From assembly GCF_900115665.1 (NCBI RefSeq), contig NZ_FOXH01000001.1, positions 115,777-179,776 of the forward strand: 64,000 nucleotides of DNA. The letters run 5' to 3'. The notes under the pieces were generated by a model. It saw nothing but the letters and a program-made list of their open reading frames with translations. It was not told the DNA's origin and did not search any database. The stretch is from Pseudarcicella hirudinis. Its GTDB lineage: Bacteria > Bacteroidota > Bacteroidia > Cytophagales > Spirosomataceae. Positions 43,342 to 53,652 of this stretch are shown in pieces; positions within the stretch are counted from its first letter, which is position 1; every line of letters starts with the position of its first letter. The position numbers were made by a program, and so were the translations under genes.

Positions 43342-46300
43342 ATGAAATATAAAATCTTACTGATATTCTGCCTGTATTTCACGTTAAACTCCATTTCTTC
43401 TGCAGACTGGCGAAAACCTTTCTTCCGGAGGATTTCCACTACCGAAGGACTTTCTCAAAGCCATGTGAGTGCTATTCTGAAAGATAGCAAGGGTTTTATG
43501 TGGTTTGGAACAGATGAAGGGCTTAATAAATTTGATGGTTACAGATTCTCTTTTTTCAAACACTATCCTGATAATCCTTCCAGTATTGATGATAATATCG
43601 TTTTTGATATTCTGGAAGATTATGATAAGAACCTCTGGGTTGGTACAAACAATGGATTGAATAAATTTGACCGTAAAAAGAATGCATTTTCTCATTTTTT
43701 TAAGGAAGATATGCATTTGAATGTTCGGGATATTTTTCAGGACAGCAAACATCGTATGTGGCTTGGGACTTCTTCCGGCCTGTTTTTACTTGACCTTAAA
43801 AAAGGTTCGTATACCCAGTTCAGGCATGAACAGAATAACCGGAACAGCCTCAGTAATGACTTCATTTTCAAGATTATTGAAGACAAATCCGGTGATTTAT
43901 GGATCGCTACCAAAAACGGATTAGATCGGTTTAATCCTGAAAAAAAGACTTTTCTAAAGTATTTCCATGATGCTAAAAAGGTCAACAGCCTTGAAACAAA
44001 CTGGATAAAAGTTGTTTACAGAGATCATTCAGATAATATTTGGATAGGCATGCTGGGCGGGGGAATTGCGAAATATAATCCTGTCAATAATACGTTTAAA
44101 AGTTTTAAACATAATCCGCAAAAAGCAAACAGCCTCGCTCACAATGATATTTTGTCCATTCTGGAAGACCGGAACGGAAGACTTTGGGTAGGTACTGAAA
44201 ATGGTGGAATCAGTATTTATAACGAAAAGGAGGACAGATTTACAACGGTTGCCTATGACCCCAATGATAATAACAGCCTGAGTAATAATTCAATATACAG
44301 TCTTTATGAAGACAATATCGGGAATATGTGGGTTGGCACCTGGTCGGGTGGGGTTAACTTCCTGCCAAAATTCGGGAATAAGTTTACCTTGTATAAAAGT
44401 ATACTGAATCAGAATGGTCTCAATAATAACATCGTATTGTCTGTCGCAGGGGATTCGGATGGCAATATCTGGATTGGCACAGACGGAGGCGGCCTGAACT
44501 TTTTCAATAGAAAAGACCATAGTTTTTCTGCGATCAGAAATCAATCCGGAAATAAAAACAGCCCAAATACGGATTATATTATTTCCGTTCTGGAAGTTGA
44601 GAAAGATTTACTGGCTTTGGGTTTTCACAGAGGTGGTTTTGATTTATATAACCGGAAAACAGGTGTTTTTGTACATCATTTACCCATTCTGAATAATTCA
44701 AACAGCCTATCTGCACCAAGTGTAAATACCATTATTAAGGATAAAGACCTTAATTTATGGATAGGTACCTGGGCCGGCGGCTTGAATTTTTATGATCGTA
44801 AAGCTGACAAGTTTACCCAGTATTTACATGACCCTAATAATTCGAATAGTTTATGTGATAACTTTATTAATATCCTTTGGGAAGACTCTGACGGTACAGT
44901 CTGGATAGGTACTGATAATGGGTTGGATGCTTTTAACAGAACATCGGGTAAATTCACGCATTTTAAACATAATCCAAAAGACCCGACCAGTATACGGAAT
45001 AATAATATTCTTACTATTATGGGTGCGGATAAGGGAAAAATATGGATCGGAACGGGCGGTGGGCTTTGTTTGCTGGATAAGAAAACCAAAAGTTTTAAGG
45101 TTGTTACCGAAAAAGACGGCTTGCCTAATAATGTGATCAATGGTATTCTGAAGGACTCAAAAGGATGTCTTTGGATCAGTACCAATAAGGGTGTTGCGAA
45201 ATATGATCCTCAGACCAATATATTCAGAAACTATACTATTGCTGACGGTTTACAGGGGAATGAGTTTAAAGCAAAGTCTGCATTTCAGGCAAAGGATGGA
45301 CAGATGTTTTTTGGTGGCCCCAACGGTCTGAATTCATTCTATCCTGATAGTATCAGAGACAATGATTTTATACCTCCGGTTTATATTACTGATTTTCAGA
45401 TTTTCAATAAATCTGTTTTTGTAGGAGACAAAGATTCCCCTTTGAATAATGAAATCAGTGAAACCACAGAGATCAGACTTGATCATAAGCAATCTGTTTT
45501 TTCATTTGAGTTCGCTGCGTTAAATTATACGCTTTCAAGAAAGAATCAGTATTCCTATAAACTGGAAGGCTTTGATAAAGAGTGGAACCTGGTTGGAAAC
45601 AGAAGAATTGCAACTTATACCAATCTAGACCCCGGAACCTATACTTTCAGGGTAAAAGGCTCAAATAATGATGGGATCTGGAATGAAGAAGGAACTTCTG
45701 TAAGGGTTATTATTTTGCCGCCTTTCTGGTTGACCTGGTGGTTTAAATTGCTGATTGCCTTGTTAATTCTCGGAGGAGCATTAGGTTTTTATAAGTATAG
45801 AATCGGCCGGATTAATAAACAAAAGATCCTTCTGGAAAAAGAAGTAGAAGTTAGAACAGCGCAGTTGCTGCAGGCTACAAAAGAGGAAAAAAAGGCCCGC
45901 AAGGAGGCGGAACATGCCAATAAAGCCAAAAGTGTGTTCCTTGCGACAATGAGTCATGAGATTCGTACGCCTTTGAATGGTATTATCGGGATGACTTCTT
46001 TATTAGAGGAAACAACTCTGAATGAAGAGCAAAGAGGTTATACGCATACTATTCATGCCTGCGGAGAGGATTTACTGACAGTTATCAATGATATCCTCGA
46101 TTTTTCTAAGATTGAATCCGGTAAAATGGATCTTGAAGAAAAAGACTTTGACCTGAGAACCTGCGTGGAAGAGGTATTGGATGTTTTTGCCGCTAAAGTG
46201 GCAGAATTAAACCTTGACTTGCTGTATCAGATAGAATTTGATGTACCTCTTCAAATTGTCGGAGACGGATTGAGATTAAGGCAGGTTCTGATGAATCTGA

Positions 46301-47490
46301 TTGGAAATGCCATCAAATTTACCCAAAAAGGAGAAATTTTTGTGAGGATTTATCTGCTCAGCAAGGACGATGACAGTCGTTCTGTAGAGCTGGGTTTTCA
46401 GGTGAGAGATACCGGAATAGGAATACCGGAGGATAAAATTGATCGCTTGTTTGTTGCTTTTTCTCAGGTAGATTCTTCTACAACACGTAAGTACGGCGGT
46501 ACTGGTCTTGGATTAGTAATTAGTGAAAAACTGGTAAATCTGATGGGAGGAACTATAGGTGTGAATAGTGAATTGGGTAAAGGAACGGTGTTCACCTTCA
46601 CCATTCATACTAAAATCAGTCAGTCGGTGCTTCCTGCTGTATCATATAATCTGGAAAGCCTGAAAGGTAAAAAAGTACTTGTGGTAGATGATAATGCAAC
46701 GAATCTTAGTATTTTAAAAGGCCAGCTTGAGTTATGGGAAATGATCCCGACTTTAACTTCTTCAGGCAATGCGGCGATGGCAGAAATAGAGAAAGGTGTG
46801 CATTATGACATGGTAATTACAGATATGCAAATGCCTGAAATGGATGGTGTAGGTCTTGCTTTAGCCATTAGAAAAACACACCAGGATTTGCCGATCTTGT
46901 TATTGAGTTCAATATCTCATGATTATCATAAAGGTTACACAGAACTGTTTTGTGCTGTTTTGACAAAACCTGTTAAGCAGCATTTCCTTTTGAGGAATAT
47001 TTTGCAGGAACTTACTAAAAATGACCAGCCTATTGCTGTAGAGAAACCTGCTGAATTAAAAGCCCAGAAACTTTCGAGTGATTTTGCCGGGAAGTATCCG
47101 ATGATTATTCTGGTTGCGGAGGATAATCTGATGAATCAGCGGCTTGCATTGAAAGTATTAAGCAAGCTGGGATATGAAGCGGATCTGGCAGAAAATGGTA
47201 AAGAAGTGCTGGAAGCAAGTGCCAAAAGGGAATATGACCTGATTTTTATGGATTTGCAAATGCCTGAAATGGATGGTCTGGAAGCAACAAGATTAATCAG
47301 AAAAGAAGTGAGTGCTCATCAGCCTGTCATTGTTGCCATGACGGCCAATATGTTACAGGATAGCCAGGAAGACTGTTTTGAGGCTGGAATGGACGACTAT
47401 ATCAGTAAGCCTATTCATCTCGATTTGTTGGTGAGCCTGTTGGAGAAATGGGGAAAGAATATTCTGAAAAAGAAGCAATCTGTATTGTAA
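43342..47490 (+). CDS. Reg_prop/Y_Y_Y hybrid two-component sensor kinase
   Basis: A 1382-residue sensor. A signal sequence (1-22) leads a periplasmic part of about 14 Reg_prop propeller repeats (recurring [22 protein letters not shown]) and a Y_Y_Y domain (about 690-790), one membrane span (about 798-820), a coiled coil, a HisKA domain with His872 ([11 protein letters not shown]), an ATPase domain ([21 protein letters not shown]) and two receivers with Asp1161 and Asp1304. Unlike classical Bacteroides HTCS proteins it ends after the second receiver without an AraC helix-turn-helix, so it must pass phosphate to another protein. The propeller arrangement is used elsewhere to bind oligosaccharides. 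A terminator follows. Confidence 0.93.
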   Translation: MKYKILLIFCLYFTLNSISSADWRKPFFRRISTTEGLSQSHVSAILKDSKGFMWFGTDEGLNKFDGYRFSFFKHYPDNPSSIDDNIVFDILEDYDKNLWVGTNNGLNKFDRKKNAFSHFFKEDMHLNVRDIFQDSKHRMWLGTSSGLFLLDLKKGSYTQFRHEQNNRNSLSNDFIFKIIEDKSGDLWIATKNGLDRFNPEKKTFLKYFHDAKKVNSLETNWIKVVYRDHSDNIWIGMLGGGIAKYNPVNNTFKSFKHNPQKANSLAHNDILSILEDRNGRLWVGTENGGISIYNEKEDRFTTVAYDPNDNNSLSNNSIYSLYEDNIGNMWVGTWSGGVNFLPKFGNKFTLYKSILNQNGLNNNIVLSVAGDSDGNIWIGTDGGGLNFFNRKDHSFSAIRNQSGNKNSPNTDYIISVLEVEKDLLALGFHRGGFDLYNRKTGVFVHHLPILNNSNSLSAPSVNTIIKDKDLNLWIGTWAGGLNFYDRKADKFTQYLHDPNNSNSLCDNFINILWEDSDGTVWIGTDNGLDAFNRTSGKFTHFKHNPKDPTSIRNNNILTIMGADKGKIWIGTGGGLCLLDKKTKSFKVVTEKDGLPNNVINGILKDSKGCLWISTNKGVAKYDPQTNIFRNYTIADGLQGNEFKAKSAFQAKDGQMFFGGPNGLNSFYPDSIRDNDFIPPVYITDFQIFNKSVFVGDKDSPLNNEISETTEIRLDHKQSVFSFEFAALNYTLSRKNQYSYKLEGFDKEWNLVGNRRIATYTNLDPGTYTFRVKGSNNDGIWNEEGTSVRVIILPPFWLTWWFKLLIALLILGGALGFYKYRIGRINKQKILLEKEVEVRTAQLLQATKEEKKARKEAEHANKAKSVFLATMSHEIRTPLNGIIGMTSLLEETTLNEEQRGYTHTIHACGEDLLTVINDILDFSKIESGKMDLEEKDFDLRTCVEEVLDVFAAKVAELNLDLLYQIEFDVPLQIVGDGLRLRQVLMNLIGNAIKFTQKGEIFVRIYLLSKDDDSRSVELGFQVRDTGIGIPEDKIDRLFVAFSQVDSSTTRKYGGTGLGLVISEKLVNLMGGTIGVNSELGKGTVFTFTIHTKISQSVLPAVSYNLESLKGKKVLVVDDNATNLSILKGQLELWEMIPTLTSSGNAAMAEIEKGVHYDMVITDMQMPEMDGVGLALAIRKTHQDLPILLLSSISHDYHKGYTELFCAVLTKPVKQHFLLRNILQELTKNDQPIAVEKPAELKAQKLSSDFAGKYPMIILVAEDNLMNQRLALKVLSKLGYEADLAENGKEVLEASAKREYDLIFMDLQMPEMDGLEATRLIRKEVSAHQPVIVAMTANMLQDSQEDCFEAGMDDYISKPIHLDLLVSLLEKWGKNILKKKQSVL

Positions 47491-47497
47491 ATTATAT

Positions 47498-47545
47498 CTG
47501 AAAACCTTCCTGAATATTAATCGGGAAGGTTTTCAGGCTTTTTCT
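47498..47545 (+). terminator. Rho-independent terminator
   Basis: A 13-bp perfect stem (47498-47510 with 47524-47536) follows the kinase stop by 7 bases and leads into CTTTTTCT. It may also serve the convergent dnaE-like gene. Confidence 0.8.
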
Positions 47546-47611
47546 AAGAGTAGAATAAAATATGTTTTCATGTGTAAACTGTTTTCGGGAGAAAATACTG
47601 CTTAGGTTTTG

Positions 47612-50548
47612 TTAATCGATTCTGGGATCGGCCCAGATGGCCAGTTTTTCCATCCAGGTTACCTGAATGCCACAATGGCCGAATTCTTCGGTAACCATAC
47701 CCTTCATGTGGTAGAGTCCCCAGCCTTTAAATGGATACATTTCGCAGGATTTTGGAAAATGGACCGTGTCAAAAAATTCCCCGTATTCATCTGTAAAATA
47801 GCCGAAAAACATTTTTTCGCCTTTCCTGGTCCGGGTAGATTTTAACGTGACCAAATAGCCTATGATTTCGATATGCCGTCCTACAGCTCTCTGCAGGTTG
47901 TTTGCATGAAATGAAATTTCCGGTTTTTTGTAAATCAGGTTAAATGGATTTTGCATGATAAAACCCAATAACTCCAGTTCGTCATAAGCATCTTCCAGGG
48001 GATCATGCAGCAGTTCGGGAAGTTCATAGTGAACTTCCTGGGTTTCAAACAACTCATTTCCTGCCGGAATCAGGTATCTATGATTAACCTTAAGATGTGA
48101 TTCCCACATCAGTTCTTTCTTGGTGTAACCCAGGTTACGGAAAGCTCCGATTCTGACAAGAATAATCAATTGTTCTAACCCGACAGGAACCCGGCGACAG
48201 AAATCATCGAAGGAGTGGAATTTCCTTGTTTTTCTCTGTTCTATAATTTGTTTTGCTACATTTTTCTCCAGTCCTTTCAGGTGAATAAAACCAAGCCAGA
48301 TCGTAATACCCTGAATACTGGTAAGGTAATTACTCTGATTGATATCAGGCAGTTCTATTCTGGCACCCTGTCTTCTTGCTTCATGTACATAAAATTCTGT
48401 TTTATAAAACCCTCCGAAATTATTGATGACTGCCACCATAAACTCCAGAGGGTAATAGGTTTTGAGGAAAAGACTTTGATAACTTTCTACGGCATAACTG
48501 GCTGAATGGGCTTTACTGAAAGAATATCCTGCAAAACTTTCGATTTGCCGCCAGACTTCTTTGGCAGTATAATCATCATATCCCAGGGTTTTACAATTTT
48601 CAAAATACCGGTCTACGATTTTTTCAAATTCTATCCGGGAACGGTATTTCCCTGACATTGCTCTGCGCAGAATATCCGATTCGGCGAGAGTCAGACCGGA
48701 AAAATGATGAGCCACTTTAATGACATCTTCCTGGTATACCATTACGCCATAAGTTTCCTTAAGCAATTCTTCCATTTTAGGATGTATGTATTGCACTTTC
48801 TCCGGATGATGATGCCTCAGAATGAAGGCCTGCATCATGCCGGAACTGGCCACTCCAGGGCGGATAATAGAAGATGCCGCTACCAGTGTAAGATAATCAT
48901 CGCAACCGAGTTTCCAGATGAGCTGTCGCATAGCCGGAGATTCAATGTAAAAACAACCCATCGTTTCATGTCTGCGCATTTGCTCCCTGATATTCGGATC
49001 ATTTTTAAAATCCTGAATGGCATGGACATCTACTTCAATCTGACGATTTTCCCGAATGATGTCAATCGATTCTTTAATATGCCCGAGGCCTCTCTGCGAT
49101 AAGATATCAAATTTGGCAAAGCCGATGTCTTCGCACACATACATATCAAATTCACAAACAGGGAAGCCTTTGGGCATTTGCACTAAGGCAGTAAAATGGT
49201 TTAGAGGTTTTTCGGAAATGAGGATACCGCCTGCATGAATGCTCAGGTAGTTTGGGAAATCGTCCATTAATTTGCCGTATTTCAACACCAGCTGGGCATA
49301 TTCGTTACCTGGCTCTGCGCGGAGATTCTGCACTAAACTTTCGATTTCATGCTCAGGAAGCCCGAATACTTTTCCGAGCTCTCTGTAAGCAGAACGGTCT
49401 TTAAAGGTTACATGAGTAGCCAGCAGGCAAACGTGTTCCCTGCCAAACTTTTCAAAAATATACTGAATGATTTCATCTCTGTTATCCCATGAAAAATCAA
49501 TGTCAAAATCAGGAGGTGATGTTCTGCCCGGATTGATAAAGCGCTCAAAATAGAAATCAAGTTCAATCGGATCGACATCTGTGATACCGATACAGTAAGC
49601 TACGATAGAATTGGCACCCGAACCTCGTCCTACGTGATAAAATCCCTTTCCTTTGCCGTATTCCACAATATCCCAGGTGATTAAGAAATAGGCACTGTAA
49701 TTTAGTTCATCAATAATTTTCAGTTCTCTGCTTACACGCTCCAATGCTTCCTGATTATCTTTTCCATAACGTTTCACCAGACCTGTCATGGTAAGCTGTT
49801 TTAGCATAAGCAGGTCACTTTCTCTTGAATCCAGGTAGTTCAGGCGGTTTTTGGAAGTAGAGAAATCAAAATCGAAATGGCATTCATTCAGCAGTTTCTC
49901 TGTATTTTCAATAATATGCGGATAAGCGGCAAAGGTTTCCCGCAGTTGCTCAGGAGCAAAGAGCATCTCATCATTTCTGGCCTGGGAATACCTTGGCAAT
50001 TTGCTTAAAAGACAGTTATTATCAATAGCTCTTAATAACCTGTGCAGGTTAAACCCTTGTTTGTCAAGAAAAGTTACAGGTTGTAAAACGACAAAGTCGT
50101 CATGATTATATTTATACAATTGTGAAATTTCATGGACCTGAATACCGATAGTCTTACTTTTTTTGTCGGAAGAGGTATGAGCTGGCATTCTTTTCAAAGC
50201 TTCCAGCGGATAAATTACATGCACATTTTTAAAATCCGGAGCTGTCAGCGGGAAAGGCTTCTGTGCTTTATGATATTGATTTCTGAAAGAATTAATTTCA
50301 GAAAATCCATCCGGATTTTTAGCAAGACATACATACATCATGTCGTCACCATTCCGAAATTCAACCCCGACCACAGGTTCAATATCGTTTTTGCGACATT
50401 CTTTCACAAAATCAAATACAGCGGATGTATTATTAATGTCCGTCAGTGCAAGGCGTTTGATCCCCAGCCCTGCTGCAGTTTCAACCAGGGTTTTGATCGG
50501 AATGGTTCCGAATCTTAAACTATAGAATGTGTGACAGTTCAGGTACAT
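47612..50548 (-). CDS. Second DnaE-type DNA polymerase III alpha subunit (short, cassette-linked)
   Basis: A 978-residue C-family polymerase: N-terminal PHP domain (about 1-200), palm/fingers with the catalytic PPDFDIDFSWDNRDE and AKFDIL, a helix-hairpin-helix region (about 730-800) and a short OB-fold tail. It is clearly smaller than replicative DnaE. The first PHP metal motif is degenerate (NCHTFYS where HxH is usual), so proofreading is not expected. Overlap of 10 bases with the Y-family polymerase gene and a divergent LexA-like gene mark a damage-inducible mutagenesis cassette like ImuB-DnaE2, though no ImuA/RecA-like partner is present. Confidence 0.9.
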   Translation of the reverse strand: MYLNCHTFYSLRFGTIPIKTLVETAAGLGIKRLALTDINNTSAVFDFVKECRKNDIEPVVGVEFRNGDDMMYVCLAKNPDGFSEINSFRNQYHKAQKPFPLTAPDFKNVHVIYPLEALKRMPAHTSSDKKSKTIGIQVHEISQLYKYNHDDFVVLQPVTFLDKQGFNLHRLLRAIDNNCLLSKLPRYSQARNDEMLFAPEQLRETFAAYPHIIENTEKLLNECHFDFDFSTSKNRLNYLDSRESDLLMLKQLTMTGLVKRYGKDNQEALERVSRELKIIDELNYSAYFLITWDIVEYGKGKGFYHVGRGSGANSIVAYCIGITDVDPIELDFYFERFINPGRTSPPDFDIDFSWDNRDEIIQYIFEKFGREHVCLLATHVTFKDRSAYRELGKVFGLPEHEIESLVQNLRAEPGNEYAQLVLKYGKLMDDFPNYLSIHAGGILISEKPLNHFTALVQMPKGFPVCEFDMYVCEDIGFAKFDILSQRGLGHIKESIDIIRENRQIEVDVHAIQDFKNDPNIREQMRRHETMGCFYIESPAMRQLIWKLGCDDYLTLVAASSIIRPGVASSGMMQAFILRHHHPEKVQYIHPKMEELLKETYGVMVYQEDVIKVAHHFSGLTLAESDILRRAMSGKYRSRIEFEKIVDRYFENCKTLGYDDYTAKEVWRQIESFAGYSFSKAHSASYAVESYQSLFLKTYYPLEFMVAVINNFGGFYKTEFYVHEARRQGARIELPDINQSNYLTSIQGITIWLGFIHLKGLEKNVAKQIIEQRKTRKFHSFDDFCRRVPVGLEQLIILVRIGAFRNLGYTKKELMWESHLKVNHRYLIPAGNELFETQEVHYELPELLHDPLEDAYDELELLGFIMQNPFNLIYKKPEISFHANNLQRAVGRHIEIIGYLVTLKSTRTRKGEKMFFGYFTDEYGEFFDTVHFPKSCEMYPFKGWGLYHMKGMVTEEFGHCGIQVTWMEKLAIWADPRID

Positions 50549-51726
50549 AATGCTTGGGTGTTGTGAGGTTGTGTAATATGTAATGCTTTCCCGATAAGTT
50601 CATTGCCCTTTTTATTTTTGCCGTATTTATTTTTAATGGCATCCACTGCCTGGTATAAGGGAGCAATTTTCGAGCTTTGATCAAAAATGTTCAGTTGTTC
50701 AAGGCCTCTGGTTAATTTGCTTAGTCTTATGCCTATCAGTCTGATTAATAATCTTTTATCATATAGTTTTTCAAAGAGATTCAGCACATGCCCGATTAAA
50801 ACGTGGTCCAGTGTCGTCGGGAGGACATTAATTTGCCGGGTGTGTGTATCGAAATTGCTGTACCTTATTTTTATCGTGATACATCCGGAATTAAAACCAC
50901 TTTGCCTTAGATCAAAACACAACTCTTCCGTCAGTTTCATCAGTATTCCCCGCAGCAGAACGATATCAGTAGTGTCCCGATCGAAAGTGATTTCCTTGGA
51001 ACAGGATTTCTGACTCGAATAAGGTACTACAGGAGTGTTATCAATGCCATTTGCCCTTTCCCATAACATTCTGCCATTTTTCCCAAAGGTTCTCTCCAAT
51101 AATTTCAGAGGCATCCGGCTTAGTGTTCCTATATTGGCAATGCCCATATTCCGCAGGGTTTGGGTAGTGACAGCCCCACATAGCGGAATTTTGGAAATGG
51201 AAAGCGGGGATAAAAATCCCTTTACTTCCTGTCCTGACACCTGTAATTTCCCTTCCGGTTTGCACTCATTGGTGGCTATTTTGGAAACGGTTTTACAGGT
51301 TGACAGGCCTAAAGCCATAGAGAGACCTGTTTCTTTAATGACTTTATCCCGCAATTCCTGTGCATATTTCCAGGTACCGAAAAACCTTTCCATTCCTGTC
51401 ATGTCCAGGTAAAATTCATCAATGGAAGACTTTTCTACCAATGGGGTATTTTCTGTAATAATTTCAGTTACGATATCGGAGTATTTAGTATAAGCTTCAT
51501 AGTCTCCTCTCAGTATAATAGCATCGGGGCAAAGTTGTCTGGCCATACGCATGGGCATTGCCGAACGCACACCGAAATGTCTGGTTTCATAACTACAGGA
51601 AGCAACCACTCCGCGGTCAGAAGTGCCTCCTACAATAATGGGTTTGCCAATCAGTTTACTGTTCAACAGCCTTTCAACCGAGACATAAAAACAGTCTAAA
51701 TCCATATGAGCTATTGCACGTTCCAT
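50539..51726 (-). CDS. dinB: Y-family DNA polymerase (DinB/ImuB-related)
   Basis: A 395-residue translesion polymerase. The start at 51726 (MERAIAHMDLDCFYVSVE) is the family N-terminus; five codons upstream are dropped. Catalytic acidic residues lie in HMDLD and in KSSIDEFYLD, so unlike typical ImuB the active site is intact. Thumb and little-finger domains follow to about 350, and the C-terminus lacks an obvious QLxLF clamp-binding end, although LNIFDQ near 350 could serve. Translation is coupled to the downstream dnaE-type gene (10-base overlap). Confidence 0.92.
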   Translation of the reverse strand: MERAIAHMDLDCFYVSVERLLNSKLIGKPIIVGGTSDRGVVASCSYETRHFGVRSAMPMRMARQLCPDAIILRGDYEAYTKYSDIVTEIITENTPLVEKSSIDEFYLDMTGMERFFGTWKYAQELRDKVIKETGLSMALGLSTCKTVSKIATNECKPEGKLQVSGQEVKGFLSPLSISKIPLCGAVTTQTLRNMGIANIGTLSRMPLKLLERTFGKNGRMLWERANGIDNTPVVPYSSQKSCSKEITFDRDTTDIVLLRGILMKLTEELCFDLRQSGFNSGCITIKIRYSNFDTHTRQINVLPTTLDHVLIGHVLNLFEKLYDKRLLIRLIGIRLSKLTRGLEQLNIFDQSSKIAPLYQAVDAIKNKYGKNKKGNELIGKALHITQPHNTQALCT

Positions 51727-51750
51727 TATTTTTGAAGTCAATTTTTCATT

Positions 51751-51816
51751 TTTTGACTACATTTTGTATTTTTACTCTGTGTCAGTGATGATTGATAACA
51801 CAAAATTAAGTCAAAA
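51751..51816. promoter_or_regulatory. Long inverted repeat operator over the mutagenesis-cassette promoter
   Basis: Two 17-base arms (51751-51767 and 51800-51816) are inverted copies matching at 15 of 17 positions; each contains ACAAAAT and AGTCAAAA or complements. The right arm overlaps a perfect minus-strand -7 box, TAATTTTG (51808-51801), about 70 bases ahead of the polymerase start. Best read as paired operators for the divergent LexA-like protein. Confidence 0.6.
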
Positions 51817-51838
51817 GATTTGAATAATGCAAGGATTG

Positions 51839-51861
51839 TAACACAAAACTCGTTATTTTTG
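51839..51861 (+). promoter_or_regulatory. Promoter and operator half-site of the LexA-like gene
   Basis: TATTTTTG (51854-51861) is an exact -7 box 18 bases ahead of the start codon. Just upstream, TAACACAAAA (51839-51848) repeats directly the word at 51796-51805 in the right arm of the inverted repeat, placing the same recognition word over the regulator's own promoter. Confidence 0.6.
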
Positions 51862-51878
51862 TAAAAAATATTTTAAAA

Positions 51879-52580
51879 ATGAACACAAAACTGGGTTTAA
51901 ATCTACAAAACTTACGCAAAAGGTATCCGGGAAACCCTTCTCAGGGAGAAATTGCGGAGAAGTTGGGACTTGCTAAATCAACCTATGGTTCTTATGAACA
52001 GGGGCGAACAGAGCCTAAAGTCGAAGACATTGTTAAACTGGCTGATTTTTTCGGTGTCAGTACGGATGACCTTCTGACCAAAGACCTGGCAACTTATATA
52101 GCACCACCTCCTGCGAAAAAAACGGATAACCTGAGGATTCTGGCTACTACGGTGGATTCAGATGATAATGAGAACATAGAGTTTGTTCCTATTAAAGCAG
52201 TAGCAGGGTATACTGATAGCTACCATGATTCGGAATTTATTTCCAAACTGCCTGTCTTTCAGGTACCGTTTTTACCACAGGATAAAAAATACAGGGTTTT
52301 TCCTATTCAGGGAGATTCCATGCTTCCGCTACAGGAAGGTTCTCTGGTTTTTGCGGAATATGTAGATGACTGGTATCATATCAGGAATGGCACTATTTGT
52401 ATTGTTGTTACCAAGGATGAAGGAATTGTTCTTAAAAAAGTATTTAATTACCTCAATGAAAAAAATGTTTTTGTGCTGAAATCGACAAATGAGCGTTATG
52501 CGCCTTATCCGGTTTTAGGAGAAGATATTGCAGAAGTATGGAAATTTGTAGGATATTTCCACAAAGACTTCCCGCAATAG
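51879..52580 (+). CDS. LexA-like self-cleaving repressor (XRE + S24 peptidase)
   Basis: A 233-residue protein: XRE helix-turn-helix (about 5-65, LAKSTYGSYEQGRTEPKVEDI), linker, and an S24 peptidase-like domain (about 100-230). The autoproteolysis elements are present with LexA-like spacing: scissile Ala109-Gly110 in KAVAGYT, nucleophile Ser147 in QGDSMLP and Lys186 or 187 in VLKKVF. DNA damage with RecA would trigger cleavage and derepress the divergent polymerase genes and itself. It is not sequence-typical LexA (no wHTH), more like phage CI or Bacteroidota S24 regulators. Confidence 0.9.
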   Translation: MNTKLGLNLQNLRKRYPGNPSQGEIAEKLGLAKSTYGSYEQGRTEPKVEDIVKLADFFGVSTDDLLTKDLATYIAPPPAKKTDNLRILATTVDSDDNENIEFVPIKAVAGYTDSYHDSEFISKLPVFQVPFLPQDKKYRVFPIQGDSMLPLQEGSLVFAEYVDDWYHIRNGTICIVVTKDEGIVLKKVFNYLNEKNVFVLKSTNERYAPYPVLGEDIAEVWKFVGYFHKDFPQ

Positions 52581-52604
52581 AAGACAGGCATAAATCAGAT
52601 GGTT

Positions 52605-52648
52605 AAGAAGTAGAGTACATACTACCAGTTATGTGCTCTGCTTCTTTT
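52605..52648 (+). terminator. Hairpin terminator
   Basis: An imperfect 17-bp stem (52605-52621 with 52630-52646) ends in CTTCTTTTG. It closes the LexA-like gene. From 52649 to 52966 I see no gene and no clear promoter. Confidence 0.65.
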
Positions 52649-52966
52649 GTTTTGAAAGATGTATAAAAGATAATAGTTTTTTAATTCAGGTACTTTTGGT
52701 ATTTCCTGAATCACTGATTAATTTAGATTAGTAGAAAAAAGGCTACGGATTCACCTGAAAATTCCCCGTTTTTTCTCATATTTTACAATAATATATTCCG
52801 GCATGCTTTTTTTATAGAGTAAAGATATTCATCTTTCTTTAGCCTTTCAGTCAAATTTCGCCCATAAAAATTTAATGGAAACTGTTTGAATCCAGCCATG
52901 CAATCGGCAGGATGTGTTGCTTGTTTATAACTATTTTAAACCTTTAACTCACCATTATACAAAGCC

Positions 52967-53446
52967 ATGAAAATAAATAGCGAAGAAATTCTGAATGACC
53001 TGATAAGTGTTTTTAAAATTAATGAATACAGGTTGGAAGGTTACAGAAAGATAATCAAGTCTGCCTATAGTCCCAAACATCTCAGGTATTTTCAACGGAA
53101 AATAGATGAAGGAGAAATGATGATTCAGGAGCTTAATCCGATTCTCCATGCATCTATGGAAAATGAACGGGCAGCCGATACCTATGACGATGGGAGAATC
53201 GACAGATCTCAGTTTTTTTTCGGTATTGCCAAGGCTTCTGATAATCCTATGACAGTTATCGTTTCCTGCCAGTTCGGAGATGAGTTACTGGTGAAGATAT
53301 ATCAACGAATACTGAGTTTCATGGAACATAAAATGTATTCTTCGATGGCATTAAAAAGTGTTTTGTCCAGACATATTTTACATATAGAAGAAACAGCTGA
53401 AGATATTAAGGGGATTATTTCAGAAAAATATATGGTTGGTGTGTAA
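52967..53446 (+). CDS. Predicted ferritin-like helical protein (DUF2383-like)
   Basis: A 159-residue soluble, largely helical protein (MKINSEEILNDLISVFKINEYRLEGYRKI...). Pattern and length recall the DUF2383/PA2169 ferritin-like group, with paired E/H positions across two helical halves (KIDEGEMMIQEL; SRHILHIEETAEDI), but the similarity is weak. It has a good start context and no overlapping competitor. Function not recognised. Confidence 0.65.
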   Translation: MKINSEEILNDLISVFKINEYRLEGYRKIIKSAYSPKHLRYFQRKIDEGEMMIQELNPILHASMENERAADTYDDGRIDRSQFFFGIAKASDNPMTVIVSCQFGDELLVKIYQRILSFMEHKMYSSMALKSVLSRHILHIEETAEDIKGIISEKYMVGV

Positions 53447-53522
53447 TAAATTACGAAGAGCGGTTTTGGAAAAAGAAGAGAATCGTGATAATTTACAGTA
53501 ACAGCATTTTAGAAAATATCAG

Positions 53523-53640
53523 AAATGCCTTGTTTTAAAGACATCTGAAAACGTCAGCATAAATTGATTCTTGACAAACCTCTTTTGTTAAAAATTCAAT
53601 TTTTTCCGGATTTTCAGGTTCCTTTTAAAACAAGGCATTT
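53523..53640. repeat. 118-bp element with 17-bp perfect inverted ends
   Basis: A 17-base arm (53523-53539, AAATGCCTTGTTTTAAA) is repeated inverted and perfect at 53624-53640, with 84 bases between and no coding potential. It could be a MITE-like element or a long-looped bidirectional terminator between two convergent genes. No target duplication is evident. Confidence 0.5.
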
Positions 53641-53652
53641 TAACTTACAAAC

